From the NCBI GenBank assembly GCA_009839775.1, contig VXOZ01000123.1, forward strand, positions 1 through 19,838: DNA of 19,838 bases. The letters run 5' to 3'. The notes below the pieces were generated by a model. It ran no database searches. It worked only from the letters and a program-made list of their open reading frames with translations, and was not told where the DNA came from. This document shows, piece after piece, positions 7,048 to 15,603 of this stretch. The position numbers and the translations under genes are program-made. Every line of letters begins with the position of its first letter. Within the stretch, counting starts at the first letter, position 1. The stretch comes from Chloroflexota bacterium (GTDB lineage: Bacteria; Chloroflexota; UBA11872; VXOZ01).

Positions 7048-10000
7048 TTGGCGGTGACGCCCGTCAACAGCGAGGACCAGCTGGTACAGGCGACCTTCGC
7101 CGAGCATTTGGAGCAAGTGCTGGGGTGGGAGAGCGTCTACGCCTGGAATCAAGAAGTCTTCGGGCCGGACGGCACCCTTGGCCGAGCCGATACGAAGGAC
7201 GCGGTGCTGACCCGAAACCTGCGCGCGGCGCTCGAACGCCTCAATCCCGACCTGCCGGCTTCCACCATCGAGGATGCGATGCGGGCGCTGACGGTCTACG
7301 ACGTCAGTCGCTCGACGGTACAGCACAACCGCGACTTCTATCGCCTGCTCCGCGGCGGTGTTCCCGTCGAGTATCGGGACGACCAGGGCCGGCAGAAGTC
7401 CGCCCGCGCCCGGGTGATCGACTTCGACAATGCGCCTGGCTCCAACCGCTTCCTGGCCGTGCGCGAACTGAAGCTCACCGGGATCCGGACGCCCAACTAC
7501 AACCGCCGCGCCGATCTGGTCTGCTTCGTCAACGGCCTGCCGCTGGTCTTCATCGAGCTCAAGGCCGTCTACAGGAACATCCGCGAAGGCTTCGACAACA
7601 ACCTCTCCGACTACATGGACGAGAGCATCATCGCGCACGCCTTCCACCACAACGCCTTCCTCATCGTTTCGAACGGCGACCACGCCCGCTACGGCTCCAT
7701 CACCAGCGAGTGGGAGCACTTCGCCGAGTGGAAGCGGCTCAGCGAGGCGGACAAGGGCAGCCTGGACGCCGAGCGGCTGCTGAACGGCATGCTGGCGCAC
7801 GACCGGCTGCTGGATATTGTCGAAAACTTCATTCTCTTCGACGACAGCAAGCCGGGCGCGGTGCGCAAGGTGATCGCGCGCAACCACCAGGTGCTGGGGG
7901 TCAACAGGGCGGTGGCGTCGGTGGCGCGGCAGGAGGAGCTCAAGCTGGAGTTCCCGCCGGACAAGCGCCTCACACATCGCGTCGTCGAACTGCCGCTCCA
8001 ATCGCGGGCACCGGCCGAGAGCACCAAGGTACTGCCTGCGGCCGAGGAATCGTCGCCGTACATCCCTGAAGGCCCGCTCACGGTCACTGAACGGGCTCAT
8101 TCCGATCTGGGCCGGCTCGGCGTGTTCTGGCACACGCAGGGCAGCGGCAAGTCCTACTCCATGGCGTTCTTCGCCGAGAAGGTGCGCAGGAAGCTGGAGG
8201 GCAACTTCACCTTCCTGCTGATGACCGACCGCAACGACCTGGACAGCCAGATCTACAGGACCTTCATCGGCTGCGGCGTCGCCGACGACAAGACGCCGCG
8301 GGCGGCTTCAGGCGACGATCTGGAGAGGCTGCTGGGCGAAAACCACCGCTACGTCTTCAGCCTGATCCACAAGTTCAACAAGGACGTCAATCCGAAGGAG
8401 CCCTACAGCGAGCGCGACGACATCATCGTCGTCTCCGACGAGGCGCATCGCACGCAGGCGGGGCGGCTGGCGCGCAACATGCGCCTCGCGTTGCCGAACG
8501 CCGCCTTCATCGGCTTCACCGGCACGCCACTCTTCAAGCAGGACGAGCTCACCAAGCGCATCTTCGGCGAATACGTCTCGCGCTACGACTTCAAGCGCTC
8601 GGAGGAAGACGGCGCGACCGTCAAGCTGGTCTATGAGAATCGCGGCGAGGAGCTGGGCGTCGCCCGGCTGGATCTGAACGAGCGGATCGCCTCAAAAATC
8701 GAGGAAGCCGAACTCGACCCCGATCAGGAAGCGCTACTCGAAAAGCTTCTTGGCAAGGACTACGAAGTCATCACCGCCGACGAACGTTTGGCCAAGATCG
8801 CCGTCGATTTCGTCGATCACTGCGCGACCCGGTGGGAGTCGGGCAAGTCGATGATGGTTTGCATCGACAAGATCACGTGCGCCCGGATGCTCCAGCTTAT
8901 CCAAGAGCGATGGGAGGCGAAGGCGGCAGAGGTTCGCGCGGTGGCAAGTGCAAAGCGAGCGGAAGCTGAAACAACGGGCGACAAGTCCGACCGTGCCAAG
9001 CTTGTGGAGGAGGCCGACCAGCTGACAGCCCAGGCATCCTGGCTGGACGAGACCATCGTCGCGATCATCATCAGCGAGGCACAAAACGAGGTCGCCGACT
9101 TCAAGAAGTGGGGCTTCGACATCATTCCTCACCGCGCCCGTATAAAGCGGGGTTTCGACACCCCAGACGGCAGGAGCATCGACGTAGAGACCGCCTTCAA
9201 GAACCCCGAGCATCCCTTCCGCGTTGCCGTCGTCTGCGCAATGTGGATGACGGGCTTCGACGTGGAATGCCTGTCGACCCTTTACATCGACAAGCCGATG
9301 AAGGCGCACACACTGATGCAGGCGATCGCGCGGGCGAACCGGGTATATCCTGGCAAGGACTTCGGCCTCATCGTCGACTACAACGGCATGCTGAGGAGCT
9401 TGCGGGAGGCGCTGGCGCAATATGCGTTGGGTGACGACGGCGACGGCGACGGCGGGGAGATCGTCGAGCCGGTAGAAGAGCGCGTGCAGGCTCTGATCGA
9501 GGCCATCAAGGCAACGGAGGCCCATCTGCGTCGCCTCGGGTTCGACCCGGTAACGCTGGTTGGCGCTACCGGTTTCGACCGCATCAAGAGTTTGAAGGAC
9601 GCGGTCGAGGTCATCTATTCAAGCGAAGAAGCGAAGCGGCGGTTCGAGTTGCTGGCACGGCAGGTGTTCGCGCGCTTTAAGGCGCTTCTGACAGAGCCGA
9701 GCGCTTACGCCTTCGCCGAGCAGCACGACAACATCGAGGCGATTTACAAGAAGCTGACGGAGCGGCGCGACACCGCGGACGTAACAGCGCTGCTCAAGGA
9801 GCTGCACCGGATCGTCAATGAAGCGATTCGCACGCAGGAGCCAGGTGACAACCAGGCCGAAGGGTTACGGTTCGATCTTAGCCAGACCGACATGGAAAAG
9901 TTGCGCGACGAGTTCGCGAAGAAGGTTCGCCACAAGGCGACTGCGCTCCAAGATATCCGCGACATCATCGAACAAAAGCTGGCCGAAATGCTGGCGCGCA

Positions 10001-10464
10001 ACCCGTCGCGCATGGACTATCAGCAAAAGTACGAAGAGATCGTCGCCGACTACAACCGCGAGAAAAACCGTGCCACTATCGAGGAAACCTTCCGGCGGCT
10101 GACCGACCTGGTGAATGAGCTTGACATCGAGCAACGGCGGGCAGTTGAAGAGGGTCTCAGCGAGGATGAACTCGCTCTGTTCGACTTGCTGAAGAAGGAG
10201 GATCTCGGCAAGGCTGAACGGGAGCGGGTCAAACAGGCCAGCCGTGACCTTTTGGCGTCGGTCGAGACACGTCTAGCCGAACTCGACCGGTTTTGGGAGA
10301 AGGAGCAGACCAAGGCAGACGTTGTGGTCTTCATCCTCGACGAAGTCTATGCCAGATTGCCATCACCTCCGTTCACGGCGGCGGAAAAGAATGCGGTTGC
10401 GGACAAAGTTTATGCCCATGTTTGGCAGCAGGCTGTCAGCGGCGAGCTCGCGAAGGCAGCCTGA
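7048..10464 (+). CDS. hsdR: Type I restriction-modification system, restriction/translocase subunit HsdR
   Basis: A 1138-residue motor and nuclease subunit. The N-terminal PD-(D/E)XK-type nuclease is shown by D156 and the E170-L-K172 of FIELKAVYRN. The superfamily 2 helicase/translocase has Walker A GSGKS with K368, a DEAH box at 464-467 (VVSDEAHRTQAG), motif III GFTGTP (about 491) and the later ARANRVYPGK motif VI region. The C-terminal third is helical and would hold the subunit on HsdM-HsdS. The start is TTG at 7048, chosen because AGGGAG lies 7 bases upstream; GTG at 7054 is an alternative. It follows hsdS by 31 bases in the same operon. The gene is intact. Its last bases overlap a tiny following ORF as TGATG. 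Confidence 0.97.
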   Translation: MAVTPVNSEDQLVQATFAEHLEQVLGWESVYAWNQEVFGPDGTLGRADTKDAVLTRNLRAALERLNPDLPASTIEDAMRALTVYDVSRSTVQHNRDFYRLLRGGVPVEYRDDQGRQKSARARVIDFDNAPGSNRFLAVRELKLTGIRTPNYNRRADLVCFVNGLPLVFIELKAVYRNIREGFDNNLSDYMDESIIAHAFHHNAFLIVSNGDHARYGSITSEWEHFAEWKRLSEADKGSLDAERLLNGMLAHDRLLDIVENFILFDDSKPGAVRKVIARNHQVLGVNRAVASVARQEELKLEFPPDKRLTHRVVELPLQSRAPAESTKVLPAAEESSPYIPEGPLTVTERAHSDLGRLGVFWHTQGSGKSYSMAFFAEKVRRKLEGNFTFLLMTDRNDLDSQIYRTFIGCGVADDKTPRAASGDDLERLLGENHRYVFSLIHKFNKDVNPKEPYSERDDIIVVSDEAHRTQAGRLARNMRLALPNAAFIGFTGTPLFKQDELTKRIFGEYVSRYDFKRSEEDGATVKLVYENRGEELGVARLDLNERIASKIEEAELDPDQEALLEKLLGKDYEVITADERLAKIAVDFVDHCATRWESGKSMMVCIDKITCARMLQLIQERWEAKAAEVRAVASAKRAEAETTGDKSDRAKLVEEADQLTAQASWLDETIVAIIISEAQNEVADFKKWGFDIIPHRARIKRGFDTPDGRSIDVETAFKNPEHPFRVAVVCAMWMTGFDVECLSTLYIDKPMKAHTLMQAIARANRVYPGKDFGLIVDYNGMLRSLREALAQYALGDDGDGDGGEIVEPVEERVQALIEAIKATEAHLRRLGFDPVTLVGATGFDRIKSLKDAVEVIYSSEEAKRRFELLARQVFARFKALLTEPSAYAFAEQHDNIEAIYKKLTERRDTADVTALLKELHRIVNEAIRTQEPGDNQAEGLRFDLSQTDMEKLRDEFAKKVRHKATALQDIRDIIEQKLAEMLARNPSRMDYQQKYEEIVADYNREKNRATIEETFRRLTDLVNELDIEQRRAVEEGLSEDELALFDLLKKEDLGKAERERVKQASRDLLASVETRLAELDRFWEKEQTKADVVVFILDEVYARLPSPPFTAAEKNAVADKVYAHVWQQAVSGELAKAA

Positions 10465-10523
10465 TGGCCGACGACGACCAATCGAAGGCTGCTCAGACGT
10501 TCGATCACACCGTCAGCAGCTGA
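10464..10523 (+). CDS. Possible 19-codon leader ORF between hsdR and the HNH gene
   Basis: An ATG overlapping the hsdR stop as TGATG opens a 19-codon frame (MADDDQSKAAQTFDHTVSS) that stops at 10521-10523, five bases before the ATG of the HNH protein in another frame. The HNH gene has no clear ribosome site of its own, so translation could pass from hsdR through this leader by reinitiation. Alternatively it is the remains of a former N-terminus separated by a frameshift, or chance. Confidence 0.35.
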   Translation: MADDDQSKAAQTFDHTVSS

Positions 10524-10528
10524 CTCGG

Positions 10529-11386
10529 ATGCCGCTCCTCTACCACTGGGTGGGCAGGAACTATCGCCGCGATCTGGACTGGGGTGCCGGTTATCACCTC
10601 AACCAATCCAACCCGCTTCTACACCAGCTTGACCGAGGCGACAGCCTGTGGGCATTCACACGGACGCCTGCCGGGATCTACGTCCTCGCCGCAGAACTTG
10701 TCGTTCGCGCGAAGACAAGAAACCCTCGGGAATACCGGTATGGCGAGTATCGACTCTGGGGAGACCTTAAGCAGTCCCGCTACTTCCGCACGGAAGGCCA
10801 ACCCGACATCTCCGTGCTAATCAGGCGACTCTCCGTCAAGGCCAACTCGCCAGTGATCGGGCGATCATTTCAGGGCCACGCAGCCGTACGACAGTTGACC
10901 CCGGCAGACCACCAGGTCCTAGTCGAATACGCTCGGCACCTTCACCTTGAGCCGCGGGCTCGCCTGCTACCAGAGGAAGCGCTGGAGGCCCGGATCCTCC
11001 TCGGCAATCCGGATGCTGTACGGGGTCTCATTCGGGATGAGCACCCGGGTATCGCGGCCGAGCGCCGACGCTATTTGCTCGAGCAAGTACCCCGGCGCAA
11101 CCCTCACCATGTCGAAGAACTGCGGAAGCTGTACGAGGGCATCTGTCAGCTATGCGGATGGAACCCGAAGTCCCTGTACCGGCGAGATCTTTGTGAGGCA
11201 CACCACGTACATTGGCTAAGCCGTGGCGGCGACGATGCGCTGCACAATTTGGTGCTCATCTGCCCGAACCACCACCGTGCAATACATCGAACCGATGCGC
11301 CGTTCGACTGGACGGACGCGAGCTTTGTGTTCCCGCGAAAGCGGGAACGCGTCCAAGTCTTCCGCCATGAGCTTCGGGCACAGTGA
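10529..11386 (+). CDS. HNH endonuclease with N-terminal PUA/EVE-like domain (putative)
   Basis: A 285-residue protein. The C-terminal HNH nuclease is clear: zinc ligands C206-x2-C209 and C245-x2-H248, the catalytic-type H225-H226 of EAHHVHWLSRGG, N240 in HNLVLICPNHH, and H249. The N-terminal half (LYHWVGRNYRRDL, HQLDRGDSLWAFTRTPAGIYVLAAELVVRAKT) looks like a small beta-rich domain of the PUA/EVE-like kind, a fold that in some restriction proteins reads modified bases; that assignment is tentative. ATG 10529 is taken as the start because the upstream part of the same open frame lies inside hsdR in another frame. It is 64 bases after hsdR and on the same strand, so it is likely an extra nuclease carried with the R-M operon, perhaps against modified phage DNA (inference). 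Confidence 0.85.
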   Translation: MPLLYHWVGRNYRRDLDWGAGYHLNQSNPLLHQLDRGDSLWAFTRTPAGIYVLAAELVVRAKTRNPREYRYGEYRLWGDLKQSRYFRTEGQPDISVLIRRLSVKANSPVIGRSFQGHAAVRQLTPADHQVLVEYARHLHLEPRARLLPEEALEARILLGNPDAVRGLIRDEHPGIAAERRRYLLEQVPRRNPHHVEELRKLYEGICQLCGWNPKSLYRRDLCEAHHVHWLSRGGDDALHNLVLICPNHHRAIHRTDAPFDWTDASFVFPRKRERVQVFRHELRAQ

Positions 11387-11399
11387 GGAGGCCTCCGAC

Positions 11400-11735
11400 C
11401 GGCAGCACCGGCAGCGGCCATGATGCCTGAGTTCCACACGCAGTCGCCCGGCGCACGCCTCAAACATCAGCACGTGGCAGCGCAGCACGGCGTCCAGCTT
11501 CTGGCTGGGCAGAAGCGCCCCCACAGCCAGCGGCTGTGGCGCAGCACCAGGACGAGAACAGGCACACCCGGCGGCGCAGACCCGGTGGGTCGGCCAACTC
11601 AACCAGAAACTCGACAAAATCCACCTGAGCCTGACGCGCTGGCGCAGTCTCAAAGCGCTGCTCGAACAGTGGTCGTAGCGCCGGCCCGATCCGGCGCAGG
11701 TAGTCGGTCACCGCGGTGCAACCGCCCAGGCAGCG
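11400..11735 (-). pseudogene. IS21-family transposase IstA fragment
   Basis: Minus-strand translation in two frames gives IstA features: LGGCTAVTDYLRRI, FEQRFETAPARQAQVDFVEF (holding the first DDE aspartate), a GLRRRVCLFS block, then after a frameshift LDAVLRCHVLMFEA. Only the middle of the roughly 500-residue transposase is present, and no istB helper is seen. At about 11735 it abuts IS630-type sequence on the other strand. It is dead. Confidence 0.75.
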
Positions 11736-12024
11736 GAGCGCGCGGACCTCTCTGCGCACAAGGTCGCGGGGGTCCTCGGGACGTTCGAGGCTTGCCGCGC
11801 CGAGCTGGTCTGCCAGCCGCCGTACTCGCCCGACTTGGCCTAGACCCGATCGAGCAGCTGCGCGTGGACCTCAAGGCGCTGCTGCGCACGGCCGCCGCCC
11901 GCACCGTCGACACTCTCTGGGCGGCCATCGGCACCCTCCTCGAGACCTTCGAGCCCGACGAGTGCACCAACTAATTCCGCAACGCCGGCTACGGCTCAAC
12001 CAGAGCCGAACCTACTCCAGTAGG
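11736..12024 (+). pseudogene. IS630-family transposase, 3' part
   Basis: The plus strand reads LSAHKVAGVLGTFEACRAEL, PPYSPDLA, then after a frameshift and stop DPIEQLRVDLKALLRTAAARTV and LETFEPDECTNYFRNAGYGSTRAEP. This is the last third of an IS630-type DDE transposase, including the PPYSPDLNP region, in which the usual NPIE run is broken. It ends near a 14-base near-palindrome (CCTACTCCAGTAGG, 12011-12024), about where the right terminal repeat should be. The 5' part is missing; the IS21 remnant lies in its place. Confidence 0.8.
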
Positions 12025-12041
12025 AAGATCACCTCCGGCCA

Positions 12042-12884
12042 TTATTGTTCGTAGCTGCTCACCTGCGCCGCCTCGGTGCCGCTGTAACGCGGCGGTCCAC
12101 CGAGCGTGCCACCCCCATCGACCACGAGGGTCTGGCCGGTGATGTAGCGAGCCCATCCCGACACGAGAAAGACCACTGCGCGCCCGATATCCCAGCCGGT
12201 ACCCTCGATACCGAGGAGCGAGTACTTCCGGCGCTGTTCGCGCGCCTCCTCCGACATGCCATCCGCGTACACCATCGGCGTGTAAACCACGCCCGGAGCG
12301 ATACAGTTGACGCGAATCCCATCGCTTGCGTGGTCGATCGCCATCGCGCGGGTAAGGCCAATGACCGCGGCCTTCGACGTGGTGTAGGCGGACATGCCGC
12401 GTGGTCGCAACGCAGCGATCGAGGAAATGTTCACGATCGCGCCACCGTCGCCGCTCTCGATCATCGCCGGGATGGCGTGCTTAGCGTTAAGAAACATCGC
12501 CTCGACGTTGACCCGCATCACCCGTTCCCACTGGCTTTGAGTTTCCTCGGTGACAGCGCTGAGGCTCGCAATACCGATGTTGTTATCGAGAACGTCAAGC
12601 CGTCCGAACTGGGCGACTGCGGCCTCCACCATTGCTGCGCACTGATCCTCATCAGTGAGGTCGGCCTCGAGGGCCACTGCGACCCCGCCTTCGGACTCGA
12701 TCATGCGGACCGTTCCCTCGGCGTGTTCGAGCAACCGGTCCACGACGAATACATTTGCGCCCGCACGTGCCAAGAGAATGGCCGCTGCACGACCATTGCC
12801 GATGCCGTCACCTACCGCCCCGCCGCCTGCCACGATGGCGACCTTTCCTACTAGTCCGAGATCTGCCTGAAGACTGTCGTTCAC
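12042..12884 (-). CDS. Short-chain dehydrogenase/reductase (SDR), NAD(P)-dependent
   Basis: A 280-residue classical SDR. The cofactor loop is an extended glycine motif (AGGGAVGDGIGNGRA, residues 19-33), and D49 after beta-2 suggests a preference for NAD(H). The catalytic set is intact: N126, S154/S155, Y167 and K171 in SAYTTSK; NNIG (101-104) replaces the common NNAG. The C-terminus has the family's ITGQTLVVDGGG. Start GTG 12884 is chosen for the GGGGGA six bases upstream (12891-12896); the longer open frame upstream lacks protein character. The substrate is unknown; such enzymes oxidise alcohol groups of many small metabolites. It lies between two IS630 remnants with only 17 bases to the left one, but it appears intact. 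Confidence 0.93.
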   Translation of the reverse strand: MNDSLQADLGLVGKVAIVAGGGAVGDGIGNGRAAAILLARAGANVFVVDRLLEHAEGTVRMIESEGGVAVALEADLTDEDQCAAMVEAAVAQFGRLDVLDNNIGIASLSAVTEETQSQWERVMRVNVEAMFLNAKHAIPAMIESGDGGAIVNISSIAALRPRGMSAYTTSKAAVIGLTRAMAIDHASDGIRVNCIAPGVVYTPMVYADGMSEEAREQRRKYSLLGIEGTGWDIGRAVVFLVSGWARYITGQTLVVDGGGTLGGPPRYSGTEAAQVSSYEQ

Positions 12885-13119
12885 CGTGAATCCCCCAGAC
12901 CTCAAGAAGCCGGATGATAGTTCCGCTCTTCTCGGTAAGGGACTCGTTACGGAAGACACGACCCGCCAACGCGTTTCGGCCTGGTGGAGGTTCCGCACCG
13001 CCCGAATACGATCAGTGTTCGCGATGACCGGATGACGTGGACTGGCGGCACCTACTACCCGTTGGCTACTGGTCCAAATGCTGGCTGACCGGAGCATCGC
13101 TAGAACACGCTTCGAGCGC
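12885..13119. other. Intergenic region upstream of the SDR gene
   Basis: About 235 bases between the SDR start and the left end of an IS630 remnant. The minus-strand open frame continues into it for about 70 codons but without recognisable protein sequence. A weak minus-strand TTGGAC near 13076 is the only promoter-like hexamer I noticed. Confidence 0.25.
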
Positions 13120-13572
13120 CTAGACTCGAGCGGACGGACAGCTGCCAGACTGCCAGATGTAAGAGCCGTGGGGCAGGACTCCTGCCAGATGCAGTACTAC
13201 AGGCAGTGGAGCGATGCCCAAACCGTTGTCGGAAGACTTGCGCGTGCGGAAGGAGGAGGCCGTGGAGGCAGGCCGCACGATCCGCGCGGTCGGTGAGCAG
13301 TTCGAGGAGACCCCGAGCTCGGTGAGCACGACGCGTGGCGCTGGTGGCGGATTGGAGGCGTGACGGCGGCGCCGATGGGCGGGGACCGGCGTTCGGGCGC
13401 GACCGAGGCGTATGAGCCGCGGAGCCTAGCGGTGCTGGCGGTGCGACCGGACCTGACGCTGGACGAGACCCGCTCGGCGTTGCCGGCATGTGCAGTACCG
13501 CCTCACGCATGACCGGCTGGTTTTCATCGGCAATACCTAGGCGTCGACACCGATGGCGCGGCCGCGAGGCGG
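13120..13572 (+). pseudogene. IS630-family element, left end and 5' half of transposase
   Basis: The left terminal sequence begins CTAGACTCGAGCGG (13120), closely matching the left end of the element at 17138. The transposase starts at ATG 13214: MPKPLSEDLRVRKEEAVEAG, a helix-turn-helix (TIRAVGEQFEETPSSVS), then after a stop GGDRRSG and PDLTLDETRSAL, and after more breaks RLVFIGNT followed by a stop and MARPRGG. The LVFIGNT block corresponds to the usual LVFIDET, so the catalytic Asp is replaced by Gly. The sequence switches to an IS110 remnant near 13573. It is inactive. Confidence 0.8.
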
Positions 13573-14061
13573 GGCGCAAACTTCAGCGCCTCCAGCCAGC
13601 ACGCATGCTGCCGGGTCCGCCGGCCCTTGACCGCCCGGTAGACCCGGTCATGGCACAGCAGGAAGGCGTTCAGGCGCTGGGTGTGCCCTGAGCTGGGCGC
13701 TCTTCATGCCCTCGGGCGCCGCGTCAGGCCGCGGATTGCCTCCTGCTCCGGACCCGGCACCCAGACCGGGGTTAGGTCGCTCGAGCGGAGGAGCCGCGCT
13801 GGGGTGCGCGTTGCACCGGTCGGGCTTCACCCACTCACCCGAATTGCGCGGGATCACGCTCGGCGCCACCACACTGCAACTATGGCCTGGCCCCACGAGC
13901 GTAGGGTACAGGGCGTAGCCGCAGGGGCTCGCCTCGTAGCACACCTCCAGCAGCTGTCCGTCCGGATTCAGTCTGGTCGGTAGCTCCGCACCTCCGCCTT
14001 GACCGGCCACCACGATCGTCTCCTTGTGAACGTCGAGGCCCACATACGCGCAACACTGCAT
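13573..14061 (-). pseudogene. IS110-family transposase, 5' part
   Basis: From ATG 14061, with AGGAGG about 10 bases upstream, the minus strand reads MQCCAYVGLDVHKETIVVAGQ, the start of an IS110-type DEDD transposase whose first Asp is in GLDVHKE. CYEASPCGYALYPTL and VVAPSVIPRNSG follow closely, implying an internal deletion of a few dozen codons. Later pieces (KSAQLRA, LNAFLLCHDRVYR, WLEALKFA) need frameshifts. The C-terminal Ser-type domain is missing, cut off at the junction with IS630 sequence near 13573. Confidence 0.8.
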
Positions 14062-14679
14062 CACGACCTGCCCTCCTTGAGGTGGCTCTGCCAACCTAGT
14101 CGCTGCCGGCGAAGGTAACCCCCGGCCTCGAAGCAATGGCAGGTCAATCCTTAAGGTCTATTGAGGGCGCTCTGTCCCTGGGTGACGTCCTTCATGAGGG
14201 CCGACAGCTTGGCCCTAGCCTCACGGAGTTGACGCTTGCGCTTATGCCTGCCTCCGACAGAACCACGTTGATCAGCTCTTGACCGGAACGGATGGTGGAA
14301 CAACGGTTCAGACGCCATGGACCGGCGACCACGGCGTTGTAAGGCAGCCGCGGTCCGGGCTGTGCTGGGTCTCGGGATCGGCGCTTCGTCCGATCAAGTA
14401 GAAGGCCGAGCGTGCTTCCCCGACTGTCTTCAAACGCTCGTGTTGGCCCTGCACGCACACGAGGAGAAACCAGGGCCTCCGGAAAATCCTCCAGGCCGTT
14501 TTGCAAACCTTCGGCCGAAACGGACGGGGCCCGTTCAACGCTAGCCAAGATAATCTCTATGTTCACCAAGATCTGCAACTTTTCGCTCAACACGTGTGAG
14601 ACGTTAGAGTGTTCCTTGAGTTGGAAGTTAGTTCCGTACAGTTTGGAAGCACAGATCAAAAACATAGTTCAGAATGCCT
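14062..14679. other. Degenerate region between the IS110 remnant and the retron
   Basis: About 600 bases without a gene I can support. Bases 14062-14150 look like the upstream end of the IS110 element. From 14190 to 14550 the sequence is GC-rich, with fragments of open frame on both strands that match no family I recognise (for example KRKRQLREARAKLSALMKD on the minus strand); it is probably decayed mobile DNA. From about 14550 the composition becomes visibly richer in A+T, which may mark the left edge of the retron-bearing insert. Confidence 0.4.
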
Positions 14680-15028
14680 AATGGCTTGTTGTTGGCGCCA
14701 ACGCGTTTGGTATCGATTGGAATGCAAAATTCTCGTCGAGTGGAGTAATAGGCTCTTTGTATTTCGTGGCCCCAGTGGCCCGATGGCGGTAGTCAGGGTA
14801 AGGTGTGACCCTGTAGTCCGGTCCGCATACATCGATGATGCAAGGAATATGCAATTTCCCGCCCGGAATCAACATTGCGTATAGAGCAATCAATCTGGAC
14901 TGAAACTGTGGATAAGCTATTCCAAGCCACTGACTGACCTTACGATGCAGTGCAGCTTGACCGGATTGGCTGCACCGCTCTTGCTGCATTAGCATACCAA
15001 TTCCACCGGCATTGAGGGGTCCTTCGTT
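14680..15028 (+). ncRNA. Probable location of the retron msr-msd RNA (boundaries not resolved)
   Basis: In Retron-Eco1 the template RNA lies directly upstream of the effector gene; here that is this 349-base non-coding stretch. It holds several hairpins: a 12-base perfect palindrome GTTGGCGCCAAC (14691-14702), CAGGGT/ACCCTG (14794-14799 with 14808-14813), ATTGC/GCAAT (14874-14878 with 14886-14890), and the strongest, ATGCAGTGCAGC (14945-14956) pairing with GCTGCA (14969-14974) and, across a 9-base bulge, CTGCAT (14984-14989) around a 12-base loop. I did not find a convincing long a1/a2 pair; GTAAGGT (14798-14804) with ACCTTAC (14938-14944) is the best separated 7-base match. The branching G is therefore unassigned. 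Confidence 0.45.
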
Positions 15029-15589
15029 GTGCCAGACGTAAATGACCATTTGAGAAACCATAGGAAAGGGCTTCGTGAGGCCACAGAGAAATCACGATTT
15101 GTCGTATTTCTGTGCGGGCCCGCACTTTCTGACGCGACATCAAAGCCCTCTGCCGAATTACGCAGCCGTCTGTTTTCGCTCCTCAAAGACAACGGGTTTG
15201 ACGTTGTTCTCGGCGAGGACGACGGCCTGGAAGAAGCTCGACTAGAGGTTGGACTGAATGCTCAGGACAATGAACTAGAATTCATACGAAAATATTGTGA
15301 CGCAGTAGTGGTGATCGCAGACAGCGTAGGATCTTTCTGTGAACTCGGATTGTTTAGTTGGCATTACGTCCACGAAACCGGCGTGATTGATCATAAGAAG
15401 GACTTTATTCTTCTAGTCGACAAGAAATATGCAGCGGAAAATAGCTATCTCAACGCAGGTCCTTTTCAGTCGGTGTTCGGTTTTGGGCAGGCGCTCTTCG
15501 TGCAGTTTCGAGATTATTCCGGGGACGAAATCTTAAAAAGATTGACGGCCCGAAAATCCGTCCAAGCGATAGATCGTCCTAACAATTGA
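15029..15589 (+). CDS. Retron effector, nucleoside deoxyribosyltransferase-like (type II retron)
   Basis: A 186-residue protein matching the enzyme half of the Retron-Eco1 (Ec86) effector: FVVFLCGP (24-31) corresponds to ITIFLCGG, DAVVVIADSVGSFCELGLFS (91-110, with E105) to the VDVIILFPESPGSFTELGAFS block, and KDFILLVDKKY plus SYLNAGPFQSV to the KLICIQDAKF and SFINYGPV blocks. In Eco1 this domain hydrolyses NAD+ when phage disturb the RT-msDNA complex and so stops the cell; the same role is inferred here. The Ec86 effector continues with a winged-helix domain, but this one ends after the enzyme domain. Start GTG 15029 follows GAGGGG by about 10 bases. The RT gene begins 14 bases after its stop, so the two form an operon. 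Confidence 0.88.
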   Translation: MPDVNDHLRNHRKGLREATEKSRFVVFLCGPALSDATSKPSAELRSRLFSLLKDNGFDVVLGEDDGLEEARLEVGLNAQDNELEFIRKYCDAVVVIADSVGSFCELGLFSWHYVHETGVIDHKKDFILLVDKKYAAENSYLNAGPFQSVFGFGQALFVQFRDYSGDEILKRLTARKSVQAIDRPNN

Positions 15590-15603
15590 CTGAGGATTGA
15601 AGC

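Noticed and set aside
6940..8133. 397-codon open frame on the minus strand across the hsdS-hsdR junction
   Set aside because: It is antisense to the clearly real HsdR N-terminal nuclease; the Val/Arg/Asp-rich product is typical of shadow frames.
11736..12024. Possibility that this is the other half of the IS630 copy at 13120
   Set aside because: The order is 3' half then 5' half in the same orientation with the SDR between them, so they are more simply two separate copies.
14938..14944. ACCTTAC pairing with GTAAGGT (14798-14804) as the retron a1/a2 stem
   Set aside because: It is only seven bases, does not extend in either direction, and no branch-type AGC motif follows; kept only as a weak candidate.
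14678..15061. 127-codon minus-strand open frame over the retron leader
   Set aside because: It overlaps the effector start and the expected RNA region, has no good ribosome site and no recognisable protein features.
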